A stretch of 37,858 nt of DNA from Micromonospora sp. BL4 (GTDB taxonomy: Bacteria; Actinomycetota; Actinomycetes; Mycobacteriales; Micromonosporaceae), in contig NZ_RCVJ01000113.1 of NCBI RefSeq assembly GCF_003667505.1, positions 1 through 37,858 of the forward strand, given 5' to 3'. The notes under the pieces are model-generated. The model was not told where the DNA came from, made no database searches, and saw only the letters and a list, made by a program, of their open reading frames with translations. The translations under genes were made by a program, and so were the position numbers. Positions 17,248 through 26,169 of this stretch are shown here, piece after piece. Within the stretch, counting starts at the first letter, position 1. Each line of letters opens with the position of its first letter.

Positions 17248-18857
17248 GTGCGTTCACCGGCACCCGGCACCTGGTGCGACTGATCCTGCGCCGGGACCGG
17301 GTCGTGCTGCCGATCTGGATCCTGCTGCTGGCCGTGCTGCCAGCCAGCTACGCCGGCACGTACGCCGAGCTGTACCCGACCGCGGCCGAGCGGGCCGCGT
17401 ACCTGGCCGGTACGGCGAGCAACCCGTCGATCGTCGCCCTGCTCGGCCCGGTGTACGGCGACAGCGTCGGTGCGCTCACCGTCCAGCGGGCCGGCCTGCT
17501 GGCGTTGATCGCCGCGCTGGCCAGCGTGCTCACCGTGGTCCGCCACACCCGCACGGAGGAGGAAGCCGGCCGGCGTGAGCTGCTCGGTGCCACCGTGCTG
17601 GGCCGGTACGCCGGGCTGACCGCCGCGCTGCTGGTGACGTACGCCGCGAACCTGCTGCTCGGCCTGCTCGCCGCCGCCGGCCTGGTCGCCGCGGGCCTGC
17701 CCGGTGCCGGTTCGCTGCTCTTCGGGGCCGGGGTGGCACTCACCGGCATCGTCTTCGCCACGGTCGGCGGGCTGGCCGCGCAGCTCACCGAGAGCGCGGC
17801 CGGGGCGCGCGGGACCGGTCTGGGTGTGCTCGGGCTGGCCTTCGTGCTGCGGCTGGCCGGTGACGCGGGTGGTTCCGGCGGCACCGGCGGGAGCGCGGAG
17901 TGGCTGAGCTGGCTCTCCCCGCTGGGCTGGTCGGCCCGGGATCGGGCCTTCGCCGACGAGCGTTGGTGGGTGCTGCTGCTGCCGGTGTTGTTCAGTGCGG
18001 TGGTCGCGCTCGTCGCGTACCCCGTCTCGGTGCGCCGGGACCTCGGCGGTGGGGTGTTTCCGCCCCGGCTCGGTCCGGCGACCGCCGGGCCGCGGCTGGT
18101 GGGCCCGTTCGGCCTGGCCTGGCGGCTGCATCGGGGTCAGTTGCTCGGCTGGACCGTCGGGTTCGGGCTGCTCGGCCTGGTGCTCGGGGGCGCGGCGGAT
18201 GCTGCCGGCGAGGCGGTGCAGGGCAATCAGCAGGTCGCCGAGATCCTGGCCCGGCTGGGTGGCACCTCCGCGCTCGCGGAGGCGTACCTCGGTGGGACGT
18301 TGAGCCTGACCGCGCTGGCCGCCGCCGGGTACGGCATCCAGGCCGCGCTGCGGGCGCGGGCGGAGGAGACCGCCGGGCGGGCCGAGCCGCTGCTCGCCAC
18401 GGCGGTGAGCCGGAGCCGTTGGCTGGCGGCGCACCTGCTCTTCGCCCTGCTCGGCCCGGCGGTGGTGCTCTCCGTGACCGGGCTCGCGACCGGGTTGGCG
18501 TACGGCCTCAGCAGCGGCGATGTCGGGGGTGAGCTGCCCCGGCTGCTCGGCGCCGGTCTGGCCCAGGTGCCGGCGGCCTGGGTGCTGGCCGGGCTGGCGG
18601 CGTTGCTGGTCGGCTGGCTGCCCCGGTTCTCCGCGGGCGCCTGGGCGGTGCTCGCCGGTTGCCTGCTGCTCGGTCAGCTCGGCGCGGTCCTGGAGCTGGA
18701 TCAGTGGGCGCTGGACATCTCCCCGTTCACCCACACCCCGCAGGTCCTCGGCTCCGGCTGGACCGCCACCCCGCTGGTCGCCCTGGCCGCAGTGACGGCC
18801 GCCCTGGTCACCCTCGCCCTGCGCACCTTCCAAACCCGCGACATCCCTACACCCTGA
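17244..18857 (+). CDS. ABC transporter permease (polyketide/antibiotic exporter type)
   Basis: A 537-residue membrane protein with about twelve hydrophobic helices in two similar halves. Each half has the conserved sequence just before its helix pair: [18 protein letters not shown] near the N-terminus and [20 protein letters not shown] in the middle. [21 protein letters not shown] and [22 protein letters not shown] are matching cytoplasmic loops, showing internal duplication. This is the pattern of actinomycete exporters annotated as tetronasin or polyketide antibiotic permeases. ATG at 17244 overlaps the ATPase stop. The substrate is unknown; export of an antibiotic or lipid-like compound is the family-based guess. 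Confidence 0.87.
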   Translation: MSAFTGTRHLVRLILRRDRVVLPIWILLLAVLPASYAGTYAELYPTAAERAAYLAGTASNPSIVALLGPVYGDSVGALTVQRAGLLALIAALASVLTVVRHTRTEEEAGRRELLGATVLGRYAGLTAALLVTYAANLLLGLLAAAGLVAAGLPGAGSLLFGAGVALTGIVFATVGGLAAQLTESAAGARGTGLGVLGLAFVLRLAGDAGGSGGTGGSAEWLSWLSPLGWSARDRAFADERWWVLLLPVLFSAVVALVAYPVSVRRDLGGGVFPPRLGPATAGPRLVGPFGLAWRLHRGQLLGWTVGFGLLGLVLGGAADAAGEAVQGNQQVAEILARLGGTSALAEAYLGGTLSLTALAAAGYGIQAALRARAEETAGRAEPLLATAVSRSRWLAAHLLFALLGPAVVLSVTGLATGLAYGLSSGDVGGELPRLLGAGLAQVPAAWVLAGLAALLVGWLPRFSAGAWAVLAGCLLLGQLGAVLELDQWALDISPFTHTPQVLGSGWTATPLVALAAVTAALVTLALRTFQTRDIPTP

Positions 18858-18863
18858 CCAGCC

Positions 18864-18901
18864 ACCCACCGGTTGACCCGGCGGCGGGTCAGCCGGTGGG
18901 T
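18864..18901. terminator. Convergent bidirectional terminator hairpin
   Basis: Arms ACCCACCGGTTGACCC (18864-18879) and GGGTCAGCCGGTGGGT (18886-18901) pair at 15 of 16 positions, with a G-U possible at the other, around a 6-base loop. It begins seven bases after the permease stop and contains the stop of the convergent STAS gene. Confidence 0.75.
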
Positions 18902-19224
18902 TGGTCGTTGCGGATCATCAGGGCGCTGCGGAGGCCGGTGATGTCCAGGACGCGGATCAGGAAATCGCCCACATGGGTCAGCATCAGCAGACTCTGCGCG
19001 TGGCTGGCCTTGCGGCTGAGCACCACCAGGGTGCCGAGGCCCTGCGAGTCGCAGAAGGTGACGCCGCCCAGGTCGAGCACGATCCGCGGGGGCGGGTCGG
19101 CCAGCACCTCGTTGACCACGGTGGAGAGCTGGGCGGCCGTGAGCATGTCGATCTCACCGGCCAGGCGCAGCACTGCTTCGTCGCCCGTCCGGTGTAGCGT
19201 GATGGACAGTTCGGCACGATCCAC
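18889..19224 (-). CDS. STAS-domain anti-sigma factor antagonist
   Basis: A 111-residue single-domain protein of the SpoIIAA/RsbV/BldG type. Phosphorylatable Ser60 lies in CDSQGLGTLV, next to the FCDS strand end that is diagnostic. In partner switching the unphosphorylated form traps an anti-sigma kinase and frees the sigma factor. No anti-sigma or sigma gene is adjacent; the SpoIIE/HATPase protein at 7390-9465 is the nearest candidate partner. The GTG start at 19224 follows TAGGCT (19231-19236 on the complement) by six bases, so translation is probably leaderless. Confidence 0.9.
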   Translation of the reverse strand: MDRAELSITLHRTGDEAVLRLAGEIDMLTAAQLSTVVNEVLADPPPRIVLDLGGVTFCDSQGLGTLVVLSRKASHAQSLLMLTHVGDFLIRVLDITGLRSALMIRNDQPTG

Positions 19225-19389
19225 CCGGTCAGCCTAGCGCGATCCGGACGACCCGGCCTGTCGAGGCCGACAGCCGCCGCCCGGCCGCGTGTCGGCGCCG
19301 CCGGCGGACGCCGGAGGCGGGTGAGCCCGGTAACCCCGGCCCGGGGTGGCTGCTGGTTGACCGTCCGGCGCTGACACAATGGCGGCATC

Positions 19390-20721
19390 GTGACCGACAT
19401 CGTTTCCGCCGGATCCGGCCGCTACCCGGCCGAAGCCCCGGCCTCCGAGGCCCTGTTCGACCGCGCCCGCGCCATCGTGCCGGGCGGGGTGAACTCCCCC
19501 GTGCGCGCCTTCCAGGCGGTCGGCGGCACCCCCCGCTTCATGGTTCGAGGCGAGGGCCCGTGGCTGTACGACGCCGACGGCCGCCGCTACGTGGACCTCG
19601 TCTGCTCCTGGGGCCCGCTGATCCTCGGGCACGCCCACCCGCAGGTGGTGGACGCCGTGCAGGCCGCCGCCGCCCGGGGCACCAGCTTCGGCACCCCCAC
19701 TCCCGGTGAGGTGGAGCTGGCCGCCGAGATCGTCGACCGGACCCCGGTGGAGCAGGTGCGCCTGGTCAACTCCGGCACCGAAGCGACCATGTCGGCGATC
19801 CGGCTGGCCCGTGGCTTCACCGGACGCTCCAAGATCGTAAAGTTCGCCGGCTGCTACCACGGGCACGTCGACGCGCTGCTCGCCTCGGCCGGGTCCGGCG
19901 TGGCCACCCTGGGCCTGCCCGACTCGCCCGGTGTCACCGGCGCGGCGGCCAGCGAGACGATCGTGCTGCCGTACAACGACATCCGGGCGGTCGAGGAGGC
20001 CTTCGCCGCCGAGGGGCCGCACATCGCCGCGGTGATCACCGAGGCCGCCGCCGGAAACATGGGCGTGGTCGCCCCCCGCGACGGTTTCAACCAGCAGCTC
20101 GCCCGGATCGCCCACGCGCACGGCGCGCTGCTCGTCGTGGACGAGGTCATGACCGGGTTCCGGGTCTCGCGCGCCGGGTGGCACGGCCTCGACGCCTCCG
20201 ACGCCGACCTGTGGACGTACGGCAAGGTCATGGGTGGCGGCCTGCCCGCCGCGGCGTTCGGCGGGCGCGCGGAGATCATGGCGCGGCTCGCCCCGGCCGG
20301 CCCGGTCTACCAGGCCGGCACGCTCTCCGGTAACCCGCTGGCCTGCGCCGCCGGTCTGGCCACCCTGCGGCTGGCCGACGACGAGCTGTACCGCCGCCTC
20401 GACGAGACCGCCGCCGTCGTGGGCAAGCTCGCCGCCGACGCGCTGGCCGCCGCCGGGGTCCCGCACCGACTGTCGTACGCGGGCAGCATGTTCTCCATCT
20501 TCTTCACCGACGCCGACGTGGTCGACTACGACAGCGCTCGCACCCAGCAGGTGCCCGCGTTCAAGGCGTTCTTCCACGCGATGCTCGCCGCCGGCGTCTA
20601 CCTGCCGCCGAGCGCGTTCGAGTCGTGGTTCGTGTCGGCGGCGATCAACGACGCCGCTCTGGAGCAGATCGCCGCAGCGTTGCCGACGGCGGCCAACGCG
20701 GCGGCAGCGGCGGGGGGGTAG
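19390..20721 (+). CDS. hemL: Glutamate-1-semialdehyde 2,1-aminomutase
   Basis: A 443-residue PLP enzyme converting glutamate-1-semialdehyde to 5-aminolevulinate, the tetrapyrrole precursor. The N-terminus [21 protein letters not shown] is typical, [12 protein letters not shown] binds the cofactor ring, and the Schiff-base lysine is Lys279 in [17 protein letters not shown]. It heads a co-directional run into a phosphatase and cytochrome c maturation genes, the same order as Mycobacterium tuberculosis Rv0524-Rv0529, linking haem supply with haem attachment. The GTG at 19390 lies nine bases after CACAAT (19375-19380), so it may be leaderless; no good Shine-Dalgarno sequence is visible. Confidence 0.95.
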   Translation: MTDIVSAGSGRYPAEAPASEALFDRARAIVPGGVNSPVRAFQAVGGTPRFMVRGEGPWLYDADGRRYVDLVCSWGPLILGHAHPQVVDAVQAAAARGTSFGTPTPGEVELAAEIVDRTPVEQVRLVNSGTEATMSAIRLARGFTGRSKIVKFAGCYHGHVDALLASAGSGVATLGLPDSPGVTGAAASETIVLPYNDIRAVEEAFAAEGPHIAAVITEAAAGNMGVVAPRDGFNQQLARIAHAHGALLVVDEVMTGFRVSRAGWHGLDASDADLWTYGKVMGGGLPAAAFGGRAEIMARLAPAGPVYQAGTLSGNPLACAAGLATLRLADDELYRRLDETAAVVGKLAADALAAAGVPHRLSYAGSMFSIFFTDADVVDYDSARTQQVPAFKAFFHAMLAAGVYLPPSAFESWFVSAAINDAALEQIAAALPTAANAAAAAGG

Positions 20722-20726
20722 CAACG

Positions 20727-21374
20727 GTGAGCAAGACGGTGGTCCACGTGCTGCGGCACGGCGAGGTGTACAACCCCGACCAGATCCTCTACGGCCGGCT
20801 GCCCGGTTTCCGCCTCTCCGAGCTGGGTGTGCAGATGGCCAAGGCCGCCGCGCAGGGGCTCGCCGAGCGGGAGATCGTGCACGTGGTGGCCAGCCCCCTG
20901 GAGCGCGCCCAGCAGACCGCCGAGCCGATCGCGGCCCAGTTCGGCCTGCCGGTCGGTGTGGACGAGCGGCTGATCGAGAGCGCCAACTGGTTCGAGGGCA
21001 AGAAGGTGTCGCCGGGCGACGGGTCGTTCCGCGACCCGCGCAACTGGTGGGTGCTGCGCGACCCGGTGACCCCGTCCTGGGGTGAGGCGTACCGGGCCAT
21101 CGCGGAGCGGATGTTCGCCGCCGTGCACGCGGCCCGGGTCGCCGCCGAGGGGCGCGAGGCGGTGCTGGTCTCGCACCAGCTCCCCATCTGGACGCTGCGC
21201 CGGTACGTCGAGCGCAAGCGACTCTGGCACGACCCCCGCAAGCGGCAGTGCGGGCTGGCCAGCCTCACCTCGTTCCACTTCGACGGCGCGAAGGTGGCCG
21301 GCATCGGCTACAGCGAGCCCGCCGCGCACCTGATCGCCCTCTCCGCGACCGCCCGGACGGCCAAGGGGGCCTGA
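20727..21374 (+). CDS. Histidine phosphatase (phosphoglycerate mutase-like)
   Basis: A 215-residue protein of the histidine phosphatase superfamily. The catalytic motif LRHGE (residues 8-12) supplies the phospho-accepting His, ASPLERAQQTAE carries the second Arg, and the later His is in VLVSHQLPIW. It corresponds by position to Rv0525, of unknown substrate, between hemL and the thioredoxin-like gene. GTG at 20727 is five bases after the hemL stop and is preceded by a G-rich stretch; it fits the usual start just before the first strand. The stop overlaps the next ATG by one base. Confidence 0.88.
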   Translation: MSKTVVHVLRHGEVYNPDQILYGRLPGFRLSELGVQMAKAAAQGLAEREIVHVVASPLERAQQTAEPIAAQFGLPVGVDERLIESANWFEGKKVSPGDGSFRDPRNWWVLRDPVTPSWGEAYRAIAERMFAAVHAARVAAEGREAVLVSHQLPIWTLRRYVERKRLWHDPRKRQCGLASLTSFHFDGAKVAGIGYSEPAAHLIALSATARTAKGA

Positions 21375-21940
21375 TGAACGCCCGGAGGTGGACCGCCGGT
21401 CTGCTCGCCAGCGTCGCCGCGGTGGCGCTGGTCGGCTGCACGTCGCAGGGCCGGGAGAAGACCTGTACGACCACCTCCGACGGGATCATCGAGTGCGCTC
21501 CGGACCAGCGCTCGGCACCCCCGAAGCTCGCCGGTGAGCTGCTCACCGGCGGCAGCTACGACGTCAACGAAGCCCGCGGCCAGGTGGTGGTGGTCAACTT
21601 CTGGGGTTCCTGGTGCGCGCCGTGCCGGGCCGAGGCGGACGACCTGGAAGCCACCTACCAGGCCACCAAGGGCTCCGGGGTGAGCTTCCTCGGCATCAAC
21701 GTCCAGGACCAGCGGGACAAGGCCAAGGCGTTCGAAGAGGGCCGGGTCACCTATCCGAGCCTGTTCGACCCGGCGAGCAAGCTGGCGCTGGCTTTGGACA
21801 TTCCGCCGAACACCGTCCCGGCGACCGTGGTGCTCGACCGGGAGGGCCGGATCGCCTCGGTGATCCGGGCCGCGGTCAAGCAGGAGGGCCTGCAACCGAT
21901 CGTCGAGCGGATCGCCGCCGAGAAGCCGGCGTCGGGCTGA
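21374..21940 (+). CDS. TlpA/ResA-like thiol-disulfide lipoprotein
   Basis: A 188-residue membrane-anchored thioredoxin-like protein. A signal peptide ends in the lipobox VALVGC, so Cys22 should be lipidated and the domain faces outside the membrane. The redox motif is WCAPC (Cys81 and Cys84), with NVQD and cis-Pro in NTVPATVVLD completing the fold. It probably reduces the haem-binding cysteines of apocytochrome c, receiving electrons from the CcdA encoded next. ATG at 21374 overlaps the previous stop (TGATG). Confidence 0.92.
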   Translation: MNARRWTAGLLASVAAVALVGCTSQGREKTCTTTSDGIIECAPDQRSAPPKLAGELLTGGSYDVNEARGQVVVVNFWGSWCAPCRAEADDLEATYQATKGSGVSFLGINVQDQRDKAKAFEEGRVTYPSLFDPASKLALALDIPPNTVPATVVLDREGRIASVIRAAVKQEGLQPIVERIAAEKPASG

Positions 21941-22764
21941 TGGGTGACACCTTCCGGGAGCTGGCCCTCAGCGGGCCGCTGCTGCTCGCCATCGGCGCGG
22001 CGGCGCTCGCCGGTCTGGTCAGCTTCCTCTCCCCGTGCGTGCTCCCGCTGGTCCCCGGCTACCTCTCGTACGTCACCGGCCTGGCCGGCGCCGACCTCGA
22101 CGGTCGCCGGCCGGCGGCCGAGCCCGCCCCGGCCGAGGCCAGCGGCGGCGTGGCGGTACGTGAGCGGGTCGCGCGGGTCGGCGCCGTCAAGGGCCGGGTG
22201 CTCGCCGGCACGCTGCTCTTCATCGGCGGCTTCACCGTCGTCTTCGTCGCCACCGCGATCCTGTTCGCCAGCATCGGCCGGGTCTTCTTCGAGTACGAGC
22301 GCCAGCTGGAGATCGTGATCGGCGCGCTGATCATCGTGCTCGGCCTTGGCTACCTCGGGATGATCCCGGCCCTGCAACGGGAGTTCCGGATCTCCCGGCT
22401 GCCCTCCGCCGGGCTGCTCGGCGCACCGGTCTTCGGCGCGGTCTTCGCGCTGAGCTGGGTGCCCTGCACCGGCCCCACCCTCGGCGCGGTGATGGGCATG
22501 GCCACCGCGAGCGGGCAGAGCGACCGCGCCGTGGTGCTCGCCGTGGCGTACTGCCTCGGGTTGGGGATACCGTTCGTCGTCTTCGGGCTGGGCTTCCAGC
22601 GCCTGCTCGGGGTCTTCCGCGCCGTCCGGCGCAACAGCCGCTGGGTCACCCGGGTCGGCGGCGCCCTGCTCATCCTGATCGGCCTGGCGCTGGTCACCGG
22701 CGGGTGGCAGAGCTTCGTGATCTGGTTGCAGACCACCGTCGGTGTGGGCGAGGTGAGCATCTGA
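21940..22764 (+). CDS. ccdA: Cytochrome c biogenesis protein CcdA
   Basis: A 274-residue membrane protein that carries reducing power across the membrane to extracytoplasmic thioredoxin-like proteins. Six hydrophobic helices are visible. The first redox Cys lies in FLSPCVLPLVPGYLSYVTG and the second in LSWVPCTGPTLGA, the two conserved CcdA/DsbD signatures. An Ala/Pro/Glu-rich loop separates helices 1 and 2. The ATG at 21940 overlaps the TlpA-like gene stop by one base, consistent with one coupled pathway. Confidence 0.94.
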   Translation: MGDTFRELALSGPLLLAIGAAALAGLVSFLSPCVLPLVPGYLSYVTGLAGADLDGRRPAAEPAPAEASGGVAVRERVARVGAVKGRVLAGTLLFIGGFTVVFVATAILFASIGRVFFEYERQLEIVIGALIIVLGLGYLGMIPALQREFRISRLPSAGLLGAPVFGAVFALSWVPCTGPTLGAVMGMATASGQSDRAVVLAVAYCLGLGIPFVVFGLGFQRLLGVFRAVRRNSRWVTRVGGALLILIGLALVTGGWQSFVIWLQTTVGVGEVSI

Positions 22765-24404
22765 TGACGGTCGTGGACGACCGGCCGGAGACCGCGGCCC
22801 CGGCGCCCCGGCGGCGGCCCAACCGGCTGCTGGCCCTGCTGCGCAACTCGTGGCGGCAGTTGACCAGCATGCGTACGGCGCTGATCCTGCTCTTCCTGCT
22901 CGCGGTCGCCGCGATTCCCGGCTCGGTGCTGCCGCAGCGGGGGATCAGCCCGGAGAAGGTCAACGAGTACTTCACCGACCATCCCGACCTGGCCCCCCGG
23001 TTGGACCGGATCGGCGCGTTCGAGGTCTTCGGTTCGGTCTGGTTCTCCGCGATCTACCTGCTGCTGTTCACCTCGCTGATCGGCTGCATCACGCCCCGCC
23101 TGCGCGATCACGTCCGGGCACTGCGGTCCCGGCCGCCGGCCGCACCGAAGCGGCTCGAGCGGTTGCCGCAGCACGCGGTGCTGCCTGCCCCGGCGGGCGG
23201 CGCGGCGGCGGTCGCCGAGGTGCTGCGCCGCCGGCGGTGGCGGGTGGAGGTCCGCGGCGACGAGGTGTCCGCCGAGAAGGGCTACCTCAAGGAGACCGGC
23301 AACCTGCTGTTCCACACCTCGCTGATCGCCGTGCTGATCGGTGTCGCGCTCGGCTCGTGGTACGGCTGGAGCGGCAACCGGCTGCTGGTCGCGGGTGCGG
23401 ACAACGCCTTCTGCAACACCCGCCAGCAGTACGCCGAGACGAAGCTCGGCCCCCGGGTGGACAGCGAGGACCTGCCCCGCTTCTGCCTGCGGCTGGACGA
23501 CTTCGAGGCCCGGTTCCTGGCGTCCGGCCAGCCGGAGTTCTTCAACGCCCGGGTGACCGTCGACGGCCCCGACGAGCCGACCCGCAGTGGGGACTTCTCG
23601 GTGAACTCGCCGCTGCGGCTGGGCGGCGCGAGCGTCTACCTGCTCGGCCACGGGTACGCCCCGGTGATCCGCTACACCGATCGGTTCGGCCGCAGCCAGA
23701 TCAGCGATGACCCGTTCCTGACCACCGGCGACATGGGCCTGACGAGCGAGGGGCTGGCGGCGTTCCCGGACGCGAACGTCGACCCGCGTACCGGGCGGCG
23801 CGCGCCGGACGAGCAGATGGCCTTCACCGGCATCTACCTGCCCACGGCGCCGCAGCAGGCGCCGTTCGTCCGCTCGGAGTACCCGACCGAGCGCAACCCG
23901 GCGCTGAACCTGGTCGCCTACCGGGGCAACCTCGGTCTGGACGCCGGCATCCCCGGCTCGGTCTACCAGCTCGACCAGCGGCAGGTGCGCGCCGGGAAGG
24001 TCAAGGAGGTCGGCACCAAGCTGCTCCGCAAGGGCGAGACCTGGACGTTGGACGACGGCACCAAGGTCGAGTTCCTGGGCACCGAGCGGTACGTGACCCT
24101 CTCCGTGCGGCACGACCCCGGTTCGACGATGCTGCTGGTCAGCTGCGGTTTCCTGTTGGTCGGGCTGATGGGGTCGCTGTTCGGTCGGCGCCGCCGGGTG
24201 TTCTTCCGGGTGATGCCGGCCGACCCCGCGGAAGGATCTCCGACGGGCGGTAGTAGCTTGATGGAGGCCGGCGGGTTGCCGCGTACCGACTATCCAGGGT
24301 TCGCCGAGGAGTTCGCCCAACTCGTCGCCGCGGTCAGCGGTGATCGGGCGGACGCGAGCGCCGACTCCAGTGACCGGACCGGCGTGCGAGAAGGGACCGA
24401 GTGA
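22764..24404 (+). CDS. resB: Cytochrome c biogenesis protein ResB (Ccs1)
   Basis: A 546-residue component of the system II haem handling and ligation complex. Helices lie near residues 33-55 and 85-105 (FGSVWFSAIYLLLFTSLIGC), a third after SAEKGYLKETGNLLFHTSLI, then a large extracytoplasmic domain (about 205-450), and a final helix at STMLLVSCGFLLVGLMGSLF. This matches the ResB plan of three N-terminal helices, a soluble domain and one C-terminal helix. An Arg/Asp-rich cytoplasmic tail ends the protein. ATG at 22764 overlaps the ccdA stop; its own stop overlaps the next ATG. Confidence 0.93.
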   Translation: MTVVDDRPETAAPAPRRRPNRLLALLRNSWRQLTSMRTALILLFLLAVAAIPGSVLPQRGISPEKVNEYFTDHPDLAPRLDRIGAFEVFGSVWFSAIYLLLFTSLIGCITPRLRDHVRALRSRPPAAPKRLERLPQHAVLPAPAGGAAAVAEVLRRRRWRVEVRGDEVSAEKGYLKETGNLLFHTSLIAVLIGVALGSWYGWSGNRLLVAGADNAFCNTRQQYAETKLGPRVDSEDLPRFCLRLDDFEARFLASGQPEFFNARVTVDGPDEPTRSGDFSVNSPLRLGGASVYLLGHGYAPVIRYTDRFGRSQISDDPFLTTGDMGLTSEGLAAFPDANVDPRTGRRAPDEQMAFTGIYLPTAPQQAPFVRSEYPTERNPALNLVAYRGNLGLDAGIPGSVYQLDQRQVRAGKVKEVGTKLLRKGETWTLDDGTKVEFLGTERYVTLSVRHDPGSTMLLVSCGFLLVGLMGSLFGRRRRVFFRVMPADPAEGSPTGGSSLMEAGGLPRTDYPGFAEEFAQLVAAVSGDRADASADSSDRTGVREGTE

Positions 24405-25381
24405 TGTCCGCACTCTCCGACAATCTGGTGACCTTCGCGATCCTGGCGTATCTGGTCGCGATGATCTGCCATGCCGTGGAGTACGCGCTGGGCAACACTC
24501 GCGCCCGGGCCGCCGCGGCTCCCGCCCGCGAGCTGGTGGGTGCCGGCGTCGGCGGAGGTGGCGGCGTACCCGTGTCGCCCGCGCCGGTCCCGCCGTCGGC
24601 CGTGGCCGACCGCTCGGCGCGGCGCGCCCGGATCGGTGGTCTGATCGCGGTGGGTGCCACCGGGCTCGCGGCCGCGCTGCACCTGGCGGCGCTGGTCACG
24701 CGGGGCATCGCGGCCGACCGCATGCCCTGGGGCAACATGTACGAGTTCGTGCTCACGGTGACGTTCATCGGGGTCGCGGCCTGGCTGGTGGTGCTCTGGA
24801 AGCGGCCCTCGCTGCGCAAGCTCGGGCTGTTCCTCACCCTGGTGATGGTGCTGCTGGTGGCCACCGCCGAGCTGGTGCTGTACGTGCCGATCGTGCCGCT
24901 GGTGCCGGCGCTGAACTCCTACTGGTTCGTCATCCACGTCTCGACGATCGTCTTCGCGTCCGGCATCTTCCTGCTCGGCGCGGTGCCGGCGGTCGGCTAC
25001 CTGATGCGCGCCGGGTACGAGCAGGGCAAGCGGAGCTTCCCGTACACCCTGGCCAAGCGGTTGCCGGGGGCGGCCAGCCTGGAGCGGCTGACCTTCGCGC
25101 TGCACGCCTTCGCCTTCCCGATCTTCACCTTCGCGGTGATCGCCGGTGCGATCTGGGCCGAGGCGGCCTGGGGCCGGCCGTGGGGCTGGGACCCGAAGGA
25201 GACCTGGGCGTTCATCTCCTGGGTGGTGTACGCGGGCTATCTGCACGCCCGGGCCACGCCCAGCGTCAAGCGCAACGTTGCCACCTGGCTGGCGGTGCTC
25301 GGCTTCCTCACCATGCTGATGAACCTGTTCGGCGTGAACATCTTCTTCACCGGCCTGCACTCGTACGGCGGCCTGGACTGA
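24404..25381 (+). CDS. ccsB: Cytochrome c biogenesis protein CcsB (CcsA family)
   Basis: A 325-residue membrane protein, the haem channel and ligase partner of ResB. The signature tryptophan-rich haem motif WGWDPKETWAFISW lies at about residue 264, and conserved histidines flank it in LTFALHAFAFP and in the YLHARATPS and TGLHSYGG segments. About eight helices; a Gly/Pro-rich cytoplasmic stretch follows the first. ATG at 24404 overlaps the resB stop (GTGATG); a GTG three bases earlier is also possible. The family is called CcsA in other organisms. It ends the hemL-ccs run. Confidence 0.94.
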   Translation: MSALSDNLVTFAILAYLVAMICHAVEYALGNTRARAAAAPARELVGAGVGGGGGVPVSPAPVPPSAVADRSARRARIGGLIAVGATGLAAALHLAALVTRGIAADRMPWGNMYEFVLTVTFIGVAAWLVVLWKRPSLRKLGLFLTLVMVLLVATAELVLYVPIVPLVPALNSYWFVIHVSTIVFASGIFLLGAVPAVGYLMRAGYEQGKRSFPYTLAKRLPGAASLERLTFALHAFAFPIFTFAVIAGAIWAEAAWGRPWGWDPKETWAFISWVVYAGYLHARATPSVKRNVATWLAVLGFLTMLMNLFGVNIFFTGLHSYGGLD

Positions 25382-25388
25382 TCCCGGG

Positions 25389-25552
25389 CTAGCCGGGCGT
25401 CCTACCCGTCGGATCCCGGCGACCGGGTCGCCAGCCGCGCAGTGTCCGGTCCACCTGGACGGTGACCTGGTAGGCCACCTCGGGCAGATCGGCCAGCTCG
25501 ATCCGCCCGCCTTGACCCACTCCAGGTCGGCGATGTCGCGGTGTCCCAGGCC
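25389..25552 (-). pseudogene. Possible gene remnant
   Basis: On the minus strand a short frame reading GGRIELADLPEVAYQVTVQV followed by an Arg-rich tail ends at TAG 25389-25391 and has strongly GC-ending codons. The preceding frame, shifted by one base, reads GHRDIADLEWVK, also coding-like. Together they look like the C-terminal 50 or so residues of a decayed protein. No start, ribosome site or known family is seen. It lies between ccsB and the MarR gene in 216 bases that otherwise hold nothing recognisable. Confidence 0.3.
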
Positions 25553-25597
25553 GGCAACACCGCCACGTCGGCGATGTCGTGTCGATCAACCGTGCGG

Positions 25598-26083
25598 TCA
25601 GCCGCCGAACCAGCCTGGTACGTCGAGCCGGAACCAGTTGGGGGCGGCCATCGTCCGCAGGTCGTCCTCCAGGGCGTCGACGCGCTCCGGGCCGAGGGCT
25701 TCGACCCACCGTTCGCGCAGCCGGTCGAAGATCTCGGCCGAGCGGCGCAGCCCGTCGACACCGCGCGGGGTCATCGTGATCAGCCGGCGGCGGGCGTCCC
25801 GGGGATCGTCGACCCGGTCGAGGTAGCCGACGGCGATCAGCCGGTCGACCGTCTTGCCGGCTGCCTGCTTGGAGATGCCCAGCCGCTGGCCCAGCTCGGT
25901 GGCGGTGGTGCCGTCCGCCCCGACCGCCTGGAGCACGAAGCCGTGCAGCGGGCGCAGCTCGGGATGCCCCTGCCGGGTCAGCTCGGCGTGCAGGTCGTCG
26001 ATCAGCGTCCGGAAGCCGGCCAGCAGGAGCAGCGGCAGCTGGAAGCCGGGCCGGGCGGCGTCAGCGGTTGCCACGTTCGACAA
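25598..26083 (-). CDS. MarR family transcriptional regulator
   Basis: A 161-residue winged-helix protein. TTATELGQRLGISKQAAGKTVDRLIAVG is the helix-turn-helix, followed by the wing VDDPRDARRRLITMTPRG with the Asp-x-Arg pattern of MarR. Helical N- and C-termini form the dimer. The start is TTG at 26083, with TAGTAA six bases before it, or GTG at 26074; neither has a Shine-Dalgarno site. It is divergent from the AhpD-like gene, with two copies of its probable operator between, so it likely represses both. Confidence 0.85.
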   Translation of the reverse strand: MSNVATADAARPGFQLPLLLLAGFRTLIDDLHAELTRQGHPELRPLHGFVLQAVGADGTTATELGQRLGISKQAAGKTVDRLIAVGYLDRVDDPRDARRRLITMTPRGVDGLRRSAEIFDRLRERWVEALGPERVDALEDDLRTMAAPNWFRLDVPGWFGG

Positions 26084-26114
26084 CCACGTTTACTATTCCG
26101 TCAACCACGTTGAC
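26079..26114. promoter_or_regulatory. Tandem MarR-type operators
   Basis: A perfect palindrome GTCAAC-CAC-GTTGAC (26100-26114) is repeated at 26079-26093 as GACAACCACGTTTAC, identical at 13 of 15 positions. The two centres are 21 bases apart, two helical turns, so dimers would sit on one face of the DNA. A further CCACGTT half lies at 26071-26077. The sites cover the start and -10 of the MarR gene and the divergent promoter. Confidence 0.7.
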
Positions 26115-26169
26115 TACTTTACGTCGCCCGGCGACCCGGGCGACGTGACACTCCCGAGAGCAGGTACCC

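Noticed and set aside
17217..18869. A 550-codon minus-strand frame opposite the ABC permease
   Set aside because: Composition is Gln/Arg/Gly-rich and typical of antisense high-GC frames; the permease frame shows regular membrane helices and a coupled start.
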